Below are positions 45,041-55,900 of a stretch of DNA of 64,000 nucleotides, one piece after another. How positions within the stretch are numbered: position 1 is the stretch's first letter; each line of letters opens with the position of its first letter. The stretch lies in contig JBLDXI010000007.1 in the NCBI GenBank assembly GCA_047495785.1, positions 4,154,001-4,218,000 of the forward strand. Reading direction: 5' to 3'. Both the position numbers and the translations under genes were made by a program. Source of the stretch: Lepidodermella squamata (lineage: Eukaryota > Gastrotricha). The notes under the pieces were generated by a model, which ran no database searches, was not told where the DNA came from, and saw only the letters and a list, made by a program, of their open reading frames with translations.

Positions 45041-45580
45041 CTACTTACGAGTGGAAAGTATTTTGATTTCAGTGACCCCCGGGTTGTTTTCACGATCGCG
45101 AACCCGGTAGCCCTTTAACCGCGCCCAATCGCGAACAGGCTGCTTCAAGACAGAATAGCCACGCCCGTTGTGGAGCCCTCGGCCGTGACAAACAGTGAAC
45201 CAGCCGAACGTGCCCTCACGAATGGCCTGTCTGCTACATTCTTCCAAGTAGACGATCGATTCGTCGATAGTTTTACCGTGGAGTTCGATAAAGCGCCCTA
45301 GTTTCTTTGCATTTCTTTGCGAGTTTGACTCGTAACGCTGGTTTTGTTGCCCATCACGAACGACTCCGCCTGATAATATACATGTTCTATCATTACCCGC
45401 GAAATACCGGGGAAGCGGAGCGATATCGGATAATTGTTGTGATCTTTGTGATCCTGGAATCACACGTTGCTGATTGCGTAGGTGTTGAAGCCATGCAAAT
45501 AGAATCAGGCAGACAAGCGAAGCAAGTAGAATAAAGCCGATAAGATATATAATAAATTTGAAAACTTCAATTATAGCCAT
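45041..45580 (-). CDS. Membrane-anchored Smr-domain protein
   Basis: Single-exon frame of 179 residues. The N terminus is one long hydrophobic helix (FIIYLIGFILLASLVCLILF) with few preceding residues, so a signal anchor. After about 65 linker residues the C-terminal 80 residues form an Smr domain: RFIELHGKTIDESIVYLEE for the LDLHG-type motif, FTVCHGRGLHNGRGYSVLK for the GRGxHS motif, then WARLKGYRV and VTEIKIL. Smr domains are nucleic-acid nickases or binding modules (MutS2, N4BP2). A stand-alone membrane-bound Smr is unusual in animals. Topology decides whether it sees cytosolic or lumenal nucleic acid and is not settled here. Confidence 0.75.
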   Translation of the reverse strand: MAIIEVFKFIIYLIGFILLASLVCLILFAWLQHLRNQQRVIPGSQRSQQLSDIAPLPRYFAGNDRTCILSGGVVRDGQQNQRYESNSQRNAKKLGRFIELHGKTIDESIVYLEECSRQAIREGTFGWFTVCHGRGLHNGRGYSVLKQPVRDWARLKGYRVRDRENNPGVTEIKILSTRK

Positions 45581-46123
45581 GATTCAGCTAAGTCTGGAAT
45601 AAACTCGTGTTTATTTTGGTCCCGCCCCAGCTAATTTACAAATTCATAGCTAATTTCTAGCACCAGAACTTATGGCAAAACAAACAAAATGCTCAGTTTA
45701 ATAGACGGACTAACGAAGGACGATAAGCCAATTTTACCTACATTTTGATTGTGAAAATGTAAAATAGTCTTCAAATTAGCTGATATTATGGCTGCTTCTC
45801 CTGGCCATTGGGTTGCCCATTTTTCTGGCGCATTTTGACAGGACGTGACAATTAGCAAATTAGCCTGCGTTTTTCGCAATGTTCGCACCTATGTTGAGCA
45901 AGTCGCTTCGCCTCAGCTCCCGGACCTGGACATGCTGAGCCTGTGTGTGCGCATGCTTCCTTATGTGTGTCGATGACAGGCAATATAATGCCCACTCCTT
46001 CAAACCGTTAGAGACCTTCAGTCGCAAGGAGTATAAATAAAGCTATTATTTTTATTTATACCTAAGTTGAAAGGATTACCGGCGAAAATAAAGCAATTTC
46101 AACAATAATTTATTTTATCACCA
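45581..46123. other. Intergenic, no supported gene
   Basis: The region lies between two minus-strand genes. Forward and reverse frames are short and featureless; it likely carries the promoter of the Smr gene and the 3' UTR of the nucleotidyltransferase-like gene. Confidence 0.35.
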
Positions 46124-47310
46124 TCAAGGCTCACATTGAGGTTTTCGAGCATAGGAACATGTCATATTCCGCTTGAGTAAAGGCCGAAGTTCATTGAACC
46201 AGTATTCACTCAATTTAAAATCATTCGCCAACAGTCGATCATAAGAGTTAGAACGAGAGCAATTTTTCTCCGTGCGGCAGATAGATTCGCCATTGATTTG
46301 GGCTACCACGCCATCCAGGGCGTAACGGCAGTATTTTTCTTGAATTCGCCGCCTTCCGGCATCGCTTCTCAGCATTTGCTTTACTCGATTGACAACAAAA
46401 ACCAGAGTAGCCTTGTCTCCGAATTCAAGGCGGAAGCCTTTATTCCGCAATTTCCAAAAGCGGAACACGTCATTGAGCTGGAAGTACTTCTCGCTTTGCT
46501 CCAATGAGACGATTTCGTGAACTTCGACATCAGATGTCAGCCCGAGCTGGCAGATTCGAGTGAGCAGCGGGATTTTGATCAGAGATTCACAGGCATCGAA
46601 AAGGGCGCTCGAATGACCAGAAAAATCAAGAATGATGTGCTGAGATAAGTCGTAAGCCTTGAACAAAATTGACAAAAAATCGACGGAAAAATTAGGGAAA
46701 AAACATTTACCATCGCATTCACGGAATATTCAACGCCAGTGCCATCTCCGAACATTGTCGTATCCCACGGCGCTACGTCCAAAAAAGTTCCAACCTGCCG
46801 ATTGCCTCCGATATGCAGCACAGCAGTCGAATTCCAGCACTGGTTGCCATAGTGCTTGCGACACGCAGCAAGAGCCTGTTCCATCGAACATGACGTCTCG
46901 CAGTCCAGATCAACGGGCAGCTGCTTGCCTCGAACAACATCTCGAACAGGCCCGCCGAACAGAAACATCCAACAGCCTTCTTTCGCCATCGCCGCAAAAA
47001 CTTGTCGATAGGTTGTGTTCCGTGGCGACAAGCAGTCGACGTGGCGATCTAGCAGGGCGTCGATTCGCTTCGTGGCTAGAGTCGAATTCCAAACCACGAC
47101 GCTTTTGTCGTGCCATGGAGCGGTTTTAATGCTTGAAAATGGAACTTTCAAATGCCGTTTGTCCACCTTGATCAAAGTGCGCTCGCAAATGGGAGTTTTG
47201 TCACGGAATGCTAGGCCAATTTCGTGGCTGTATAAAACTGCTGTAGATTCACTAAAAATTACGGTTGAAACAACAAGTAATGTAATCATTTTCACAGAAA
47301 ATCGAAACAA
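46124..47310 (-). CDS. Secreted class II nucleotidyltransferase-like protein (poly(A) polymerase head)
   Basis: Two exons (47310-46711 and 46657-46124) give 377 residues in phase 0. The N terminus MFRFSVKMITLLVVSTVIFSES is a signal peptide. The core reads MFLFGGPVRDVVRGKQLPVD then LDCETSC. This matches the GGxVRDxxxGxxxxDxD motif of tRNA-CCA-adding enzymes and class II poly(A) polymerases, except for the spacing of the second Asp. SVNAM then AYDLSQHIILDFSGHSSALF follows across the splice, matching the FTINALxYD motif that ends this head domain. The C-terminal third is Cys-containing and unrelated to RNA-binding domains I know. A secreted member is unexpected; substrate unknown. Confidence 0.7.
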
Positions 47311-47958
47311 GAACTGAAGATATTGGAAGAGTTGGATTGCTGATTACGCAGATTTTAGAATCGGAGTTACGCAGATTCAAATGGATACATATCGAATGTG
47401 CTTAACTAAGCAACCGCAGTAAATGCTCAGATTGTTATGGGATGCATTTGCAATTGAGGTAACTGCTCTGAAACTGAAATGAAGAAAACCTCTGATCCCG
47501 TGCTATGATTCTGTCCCCATACCCTCCGACTCCTTCTCGGGTTTTGATATTCAAAAAACATTCGATTAGCCTGAATAGCCAGAATCTCATTTTTCGGCAT
47601 TCGCAACACGGAATTCCAATTAGTTTTACAGCTATATGCAATTCAATTTTTGCAGTTGATAGATCACCAGTTTTCGACAAATTCTGTTTTGTCTCCTTTG
47701 TCTCCTTTAGAACAACATTTATTTCTAGTTTTTTGTCAATAATTTCGTTCATCGTGTTTTTCGTTCGTGTTTTTGTTTAATCAGTTATCAGAATAATTCG
47801 TTGTAATGAGAAATTTCTCGACTTCATTAAGCGATGTTTACTTTGCCGGCGCTTTACTGGAAAAGCCGTTTTCGAGATGCTCATCTAAGCTCAGTTCATT
47901 ATTTTTCTTTTCATCTCAAAGAAATTCGATTTTGTCCACTCTTCTTCTCTGTTTTGCC
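47311..47958. other. Intergenic, no supported gene
   Basis: A divergent promoter region between the nucleotidyltransferase-like gene and the small peptide gene. Short frames are featureless. Confidence 0.35.
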
Positions 47959-48222
47959 ATGGCTAAGCTAGCATTATATTTCGCCGTACTGGTAAGATCG
48001 TCAGCCATGATAAAGTTTGAAATAATGGTTTTCTTTTAACAGGCTGTTATCGTTGCTGTTGCTCTGGCAGCCCAGGCACAAGAGGAGGCCCGCGAGACAG
48101 AGGGCGGTGCATGCACCAGAGCCTCTGATGGCAAAGCGGGGCAATATCGATACATTGACTGGATGGGCAAGTTCATTTGCTATGTCAACACGAACTGGTC
48201 ACCATTTACTGGGGGCAAGTAG
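47959..48222 (+). CDS. Tiny secreted peptide
   Basis: Two exons (47959-47991 and 48043-48222) join in phase 0 to 70 residues. The split signal peptide reads MAKLALYFAVL plus AVIVAVALAAQAQ. The mature peptide is about 46 residues with two Cys (GGACTRASDG and GKFICYVNTNW), so one disulfide is possible. It ends SPFTGGK. AATAAA at about 48337. It could be a peptide hormone, a defence peptide or a cuticle component; nothing decides this. Confidence 0.65.
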
Positions 48223-48342
48223 GAATCCCTTCGTATTTCGCAACATTCGATGTGAGAGGCGAGAGCTGAAGAGCTAGAAATGCAGCAAAATGTTTCACTG
48301 TGAAATGATTTAGTGCTTTTGCTTGATACATTTATCTAATAA

Positions 48343-49072
48343 AAACGTGATATATTGTAGGATAGAATGTGGAATTGATTTAGCTTTTCGGATTTTCGCT
48401 CTTATCATCTGCGCTCTAATCTAATTCTAACCAAAATTTCAGAAATACTTATGTTATTTTAGATGCTGTATCGGCTAGGGAAACGTCAAGGAGGACTTCA
48501 ATGTTCCTCAAGGTCACGGGGTTTTCAAAGTTGAATCCCAAAATGAATATTGGATATAGGGCAGGTGTCGTCGTAGGTAACATCCGGCAGCAGAGTGTGA
48601 TGATAAAAACCGCAATCAATTACGTGACGTGTACTTTCAAGAACAGAATCCATGAGGTTGGGGTAATTAATCAAACAGCTCACCAAACTTCGCATCTTCT
48701 CCAATACTATTGCACCATTCCTAATAATGATAGTGATGCTTTGCCTGATCGGCCAACAAGCGTTCCAATACCAATTCCAAGCGACAAACCTTCATTTAAG
48801 GATCGGAAAAGCATTCCTCACTAAGACCTATTGACCCTATATCGATCGCTGAAATTCCATTGGGTTAACTACCGGGTAAAAGGAACCTTTTATGGGCCGA
48901 AAATTGAGGTTTTCATTTTTTATCGATGGCTCAAACTAGATAGTCAAGCTTCACAAAAAATCAAGGGTGGGATTATTAACAAACCTGCTACATGCATGTC
49001 AACTTACATATAATAACAATAATCAAATAACAACTGTAATCTAATGTTTCACTCCGTTCTCTATGGCCACGT
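48343..49072. other. Intergenic, one doubtful frame
   Basis: A 107-codon frame at 48501-48824 lacks domains, a signal peptide and splice logic. I do not support it as a gene. Nothing else seen. Confidence 0.3.
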
Positions 49073-49289
49073 TCATCTGGGATGCTTCTGAAGGCGAGTC
49101 GACTTCATCGACGCGTCCTGTTCCAACACTGAGACTGCTCGGACTTCGCCTGGCATACCTACGGCGAGATCGACTATAAGATCGCGGGGTGGGCGACAGA
49201 ACGACTTGACTATAATATAATGACTATAATGGCGTATGCATTTGATGCACCGGCACGCGACTGACTTGGCCGAGATGCAAAAAATAGTT

Positions 49290-49614
49290 CTACGCCATTT
49301 TGCGCCATTTTTCATGTTCATAAAAAATTCCGATTTTTAGAATAAGGCATCCGGAGGCTGTGAGACCATCGAGTCTGACAGCGAGGCAAGTGCCAACTCG
49401 GATCGACTGCTTTCCAGTGGTGCGTCTTATTCGAGGGACTTCCAGGGTCATATTCATCCTGTCGAATAATGTGGCCAAAATATTTCAGACGACATTTTTC
49501 AATCAATTTACTCAATTCAATAGTGTCGCAGAGCAGTGTGATATCAACATTAAACATTAGGGATGAAATCTGGGGAGATAATTTGTCAAATTGTAATGAA
49601 TTATAGATTGCCAT
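49290..49614 (-). mobile_element. LINE-type retrotransposon 3' relic
   Basis: The minus-strand frame contains IEKCRLKYFGHIIRQDEYDP. This matches the RLRWLGHxxRM tail that ends the reverse transcriptase protein of many animal non-LTR elements. A few more residues (WHLPRCQTRW) fit the region following. No reverse transcriptase core is present, so it is a 5'-truncated remnant. Confidence 0.55.
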
Positions 49615-49909
49615 TAATTATTCCAATCATTTAGTTTTCGTTTCGATAGGATTACTAGTTACTGGTGTGATTTGCTATAATTTCTATTTGCCCCTTGGCA
49701 GAACCAAAAAGATGTCTTGATCCAGGAGAATTTTTGTTTTTGTATTATTGTTCATTTTTAGCTGATAACAGGCACGCGATCGGGTTCACTTTTCAATGCT
49801 CGCATCATGCCACCGCCAACACAGTATCACGGACTCAATGACCGTATCATTCGAATATTTTTTTCACAAAATATTTCAATTTTATTAACGTGTTAAGCAT
49901 GCCCTATTG

Positions 49910-52900
49910 ATGAAAAAGTGGATTGTAGTTTTGGCTTCTCCCGTCAATCTTTACCGCCTTCCGTCTTCAAAAATTCTTCTTCTTCTCGCCCGATCACAAA
50001 ACTCGACTCTCAGCTTTCGATTTTGTGCTGCAAGCAGGTGGAAGTGGAATGAATTTGTGGATTTAATTATCAGTCTAGGACGTGTTACAGGCCGAGTCAA
50101 TTCGCGACACGATGTAGGCCTGGCATTCCCGGTTGCAGAAAAGACGAAATGCAGGTATTAACATCGACATTTGTTTCCCTGAAATGTACACGCGTTGAAA
50201 TTTGGCTTTAAACGGGCATCTCTTTGTCAGTTTTGGCAAAAAATCAATTAAAATTACAAGTTATGTGATTGCGAAGCTTTGTTGTATGGTTTGATTGGAT
50301 TGTTCAGGTTGGCCCGTCTTTCAACGGCGCGTATCCACTGCGGTCAAATATGGCTTCATGCCAGGCTTATGAATCAAATTTCACGGTAAAATTGTTTTCT
50401 ACCCTGAACTCATTGAAAAGCTATTAATTTGAATATTTTGAAGAACCAACCTTTCGACGCGTGTAACATGGGCGCTCCTGACGGCCCGCTTTACAGGTGC
50501 CTTCCCAGTGGCTCGACCTGCTCCGGCGACAATGTGGTACGTTATTCACAGTTCACATTCAAAGTTTGAACTGATTTGTTTATTATCAGTTCCCAGGCCA
50601 GACGAATTTCAAAAACATCGACGCATGCCTGTTAAGTGGAGCACGTGAGTCATTATCATTTTCTCAATATATATATCGCGACATAATGCTTAATGCTTGT
50701 TTTCCGCAGGTTCCAGCCAAGAGATAGATCTAGTTCGTTACATTAGAAAGCCGTACAAGCGTTGCTTTAACGCGACCGATCGTTCGTTCTACGGGTGCCG
50801 TCCGGAGAGTCTTGGCTGCGTGGCAGGCGAAACTGACGAGTTCTCGCCTAAAGCGTACCGGACGAGAGAAAACTGCATGTTATGGGTGAGTGATGTTTTT
50901 ATATGCGACCACTGCGCTTGCAAAGCCTTGCCGTATACGTACGTTTTCAGAACGCTGTCCAGTGTGATACACCCACCGGCAGGAAGTGCTACAACCTGTG
51001 CCCTACTGGAGCCACACGTGTAAGATAAAATATATAGCTCCATTGTAGCGGATTGTAGCTCCATTGATGTCTGGAAATTAGGTCAAAGTCTTCGCAAAGG
51101 CAGCAACGTTTGACAAAAATTACGCAATGTGCTTGCTGGATATTGCCGCACAGGCCTCGAACAGTTCTTACTTCCTTTCTCCCGTCGCCTACAATAGCGG
51201 CCCATTCCGCAACCACCTAGACGCGTGTGCGGCCAACGGCAGCCGGCTCGCCACACTCCGCACGCCGGCCGACATGGCTGCGGCGAGACTCGTGCTCGCC
51301 GATTCCGGCGAAACATTCGTTTTCATTGGCCTGACCGGCACGTTCCGTTGGCAGGATGACAACTCCTCCTTCAGCATTTCGTCGCCGTTTTGGACTCCAA
51401 CCGGCCCAGCTAGTCATGGCTCGTGTGAGTAATACGTGGGTTAGGTATATTGCGTTGAGCCTGACCGAGAGTTACCAAATAAGGCAGTTTCTATTTTCAA
51501 TTTGCTGTTTTATTTCGATTTTACGCAGGTCTGAGAATGACGCCACCTGGCATTATTGATTGGCCGTGCTCTCTTTCAAATGACTTTGTGGTTTGCGTCG
51601 CCAGCGTGAGCTTCAATGTGTTCAAACTGAACGTGTTATACTTGACAGTTTTTTATTTGCCGCTTTTAGAACAACGTCTCAGATTACGAGGTGGTCACAG
51701 GAAATGCGGATTGGCTAGCAGCGTCAAACCTGTGCCAGGCCAAGGGCAAGACGCTGCCGGCTGTTAGAAACAAAGATTCGTACGACTTTCTGAATAACCT
51801 GGCGGTAGCGCGCTCTGGTAAAGCGTTCTGGCTCAATGGAAAGCGAACCGAGATTGATGAGAAAACATGGATCAATGGTGCAGCCTATGACAGCTCGCTG
51901 TTCACCATCGCCGGTTACGCCCATGAGACGTACCAGGACGCAGCGCTTCGATCAACACGCCATTTTGTTGTGTTATTTTTTAATGAGGTCCAAAGGTCAC
52001 TGCAAGAAAAAAACAGCCTCATTAACTTTTTTGCCTCAATCGTCATAGCAACGCGTGCGGCGACGCATGGAAGAAAAAAACAACTACAAACACCGAAATT
52101 TATTACTTGGAAATCGCACATAAAACATCATGACTAATTAGACATTGCACGAAAATACTACATATTACGTATAATATTTCATATCTACACTTCATTATTA
52201 TACGGCCAGGATTAATATAGGTATAACAACAGCTCCGAACGACTGGATAAAAATATAGAACGATATTTGCAAAGATTTTAAGAGGCTTAATACTGACATT
52301 TCAGGCGAATAAAATCAGCCACGTAGTTAATTATATTCACAATTTCATAGTAAATAATCACAGCCGGTGAAAATAATTGCCGATGGGCATTAGATAGATA
52401 TAGGACGGATGTATTGAGCCAAAAAAATATGAACCCAGATAGCGCGTATTTAACAATATCGTCGCAAGACGTGATTTTATATTCATAAAATTTGGCGACA
52501 GAAAGTGGGCACAACAACAATTTGTAAAGCACAACAAAGTGTGTTTGGAAAATAATTTCCAACTTAATAATTCGCAAAATCAGTTTTTAATAAAGCAACA
52601 TAGCAATATAGCAACAAAAATTAATAGAGTATCACCGTACTATGTAGACACCATGTAAGCATTGAAATATAAGGCAATGTTGAAATAGAGGGCCTAACCG
52701 AAATAGAGGATAGGTGCCTTTTAGCATCAACCATAAGATGGCTTATGCAATATGGAAAGACACCAAAGACCAAAGTGGAGAATTTCGTAATTTTACCGAC
52801 AAATAAAAAAAATGGAGTAAGGATATGACTGATGATCTATCATCCACTAGAAAACTGGAACCAATATTATTAAAGGAGCAATTTTCATCCCGGGTTTCAA

Positions 52901-55900
52901 CTGCGTTTCCTAGAAATGAATTCTAAAGTAGAGCCGGAATATAAAGCATTCCAATCAATTAACGGAGAGGTTAACGGTCGTTTGGATGATATAGAAGACT
53001 TGATACATTACAGGACTGTTAAATTTCCATATCAATCTTTGCCAAGTTTTTTAAGGCTAGCTCTAAAAGCAACGGACGAACCTGCGCCCTTGTCACGAAA
53101 AAAACGAATTGTTCGACGTGCAATCATAAATTGAGCCCGTTGCAGTACAGGAAAGACGATGGACCGGTCGGTCAGATTTTGCAGGGTGGCATTCATTTTA
53201 GTAACGACAGGCTGCAGAGCCTTGTTATTGACCAAGTCCGCATGAAATTCAGGCGTGAAGCATAGCTTTAATATCGCGAGGACATCCGCATTAGGCTGCG
53301 TTGCCCTTCCTCGAGATCGTAGCTCGACGTAGTCGCTGTGAGCCTCAGGGCTAGGCGTCAGCTTCAGCTTACGAGTCACAAAACCGGCACACCATTCAAT
53401 TGCAAAATTGTCAATTTTCAAATTACCAGGCAGGTAAACCCGATGAATGCCGGCTTCTTTCGCCCTAGCCAGTGACTGCTTTTTAAGAAGGCGAGCAACT
53501 TTGATAGGGATTCCAGTAGATCGTCCACGGACCTTGACATTTCCGCCGCGGCTGCATCCGAAATAGCCGCCGCCGAAGCGTAATTTTCCAGCTCGGCGCT
53601 GAATAGCTGTAAAATTAGGGTTTGACTTTGAGGAATTACCGTCGCGGCGAAACTGGTTGAACAGAATCTCGTTATGATCCTGATTTGCGCGCGACGGAAC
53701 AAATGATTTGGCCCCATTGGACAGCGAGGCTCGTACCAAATTGACGAAATTGATCGAAGTTTCGATTAACCCTCGGTTGGCCTGCCAGGACAGTGAGGTT
53801 TTCTCCGATTTGTTTTCTTCGTTTATTTTACTTATTAGCGGAACAAAAGCACGAATTAGCCATACCAGGCGCTTGTCGTTGGGATCGGTATACGGAGCGA
53901 CGTTGGGCTTGATTAGATTCTCAGGCACGACTTCCTGGTTGCCATTCAGGCAGTCGAACCAGACGTCCATGAGAAGCAAGAAGAAGGCAGTCGCTTGCGC
54001 ATCAATGTTGTCCGGGTGCATCAGCAAAATTTCGATGGCGACGGATCGCGATAATACCTGAGCAGCATAGGCCACATTCATTTTTTGAGGAGCATTTTTA
54101 CCCTTGACAGTAAACACGTGATGGGCAGTAAGCCGAGTGGAACGCTGCATGAACCGATTCCGATCACGCAAATACAGTTCTTCCACAAATTCCCACATAA
54201 CACGACCCTTACCAAAGCGAGGAAACAAATTGAGGAGATTCAATTCAAATATCGCCGAGAAAGCATCCCAGTCCACGGTTTCAAAGTCGAGGGTAACCTG
54301 AAATAATGATGAGGAATTAATACAACGGGCTAATGGCAAAATTCATATCGGCAGTGATATCGGAAAGAGCAGCTGCTTAAAGACGAGGCATTACTTGTTT
54401 GAGGGTAATTAGAGCTCGATCCTGCATTACTTGATCCGGTTCATTGTCTCCTTCGGCTTTATCTCCTATATTATTATACCTTACCTGTTGATCCTGAGGA
54501 AATGTGAAAAGAAGAGCATAGATGTTAAGGAAAAGACAGTTTTGGCTAGTCTGACGTAATTAAACGTTTCGTCTCGGCCAAGAGACTCATCAGAGACCTT
54601 TTAAACTGTAAACTCGTTAGTAAATCTATAGCTAGATATTATGGCTTTGTTAGTAACTAAACACTCGCGAACTATAACAATTTTCTGAAATATTAGCAAT
54701 GAAACCCTAAAATTAAGCTATTATTTCATTAGATTTCGGGCGATTATTTTCTAGAGATATAACATAAAAGAGATGATAGAAAAATATTATGCACTATTAA
54801 TCAGCAGATATGCTTACCTTCTTGTGGATAATCGCATTTCTCGTGATTTTCAAAACGTGAGGAGGGTCAAACAGCAGATGGACGACTTCATCCGTGCAGG
54901 GATGTCTCAGGCCTTCCGGTCCAAATTGTTCACAAAGCATGTTATACATGGACCAATTTTCACCGGCACCGTCCCATGTAGCCGCCGTGACAGTTATCGG
55001 AGTTTCAAGCTCATAGAGCCGCTTGATCGAATTTTTCAGAAACTTCGCCACGAAGGATACTGGCATATCGACCATCGGAAAGTTGGCAATATTGACCACC
55101 ATTTTATCTTCGACAAATTTGAGGCAAAATGAAAGGCATTGCTTTGCTGGTTCGCCGGGCTGATCGAGTGCCATTCCTACAATGGTATTACTCTTATCGA
55201 TGATCTGCATGCCCGATGACATGGCCATAGCATCGAGAGACAACATTCCATATTTAAAACGCCAGGGTTCGTTTGAATTTTTGATTGTCAACGATAACAT
55301 CTCTAGGCAAGAATCAGAAATCCCAGGGCTGTAATCGATAGGAATAAGGCGGACAAGAGTAGATGGATGTGGTAGCATTAACATTGCTGAATCACGGACG
55401 AATTCGTACGCCTTCGCGCTAATTGAATGGAGCATGATTGCCATGTTCATTACAAGCTCGCCGGCTTTACCGACATAGCGAATGGCGTGAACAGATTCGA
55501 CTTTCCTCTGATGATGCTGAGTCTGCATAAATATTTCCAGCTCCTCCTTGGTGATGTGAGCATGAGGTGCGTGAATCACTTTAGGCGGTAGGTCAGCATC
55601 GACACCGATAGATTTGAAACGCCGAGATGATTTTTTTGCAAGCACTTCACGTCTAAGAGCGTTTAATGCTGTCTCGTAATAGTTGGCAGATCTAGCTAAG
55701 CGCCGATTTTCATCTTGCAGCTTGGCGATGATCTTTTTAGCCGACATGCACTTGATACAGTTGGCTTTCTGTCCGCACTGTAAGTGAGCCGAATAACATG
55801 CTGACGTCAGAGACGCGACATCCGGTGCCTTGCCACGCTTAACTCCAGTTTCCTCAGTCCGAGCCGGATGGGTCTGCGATGATGCCGGGACATTTTGAAC

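Noticed and set aside
48501-48824. 107-codon plus-strand frame
   Set aside because: No domain, signal peptide or splice support; composition is that of the surrounding non-coding DNA.
52287-52577. Hydrophobic minus-strand frame in the P element
   Set aside because: AT-rich sequence downstream of the transposase stop; hydrophobic residues follow from the base composition and no family is recognisable.
54773-55132. Plus-strand frame of 119 codons inside the transposon
   Set aside because: It is antisense to the P transposase exon that carries the catalytic motifs.
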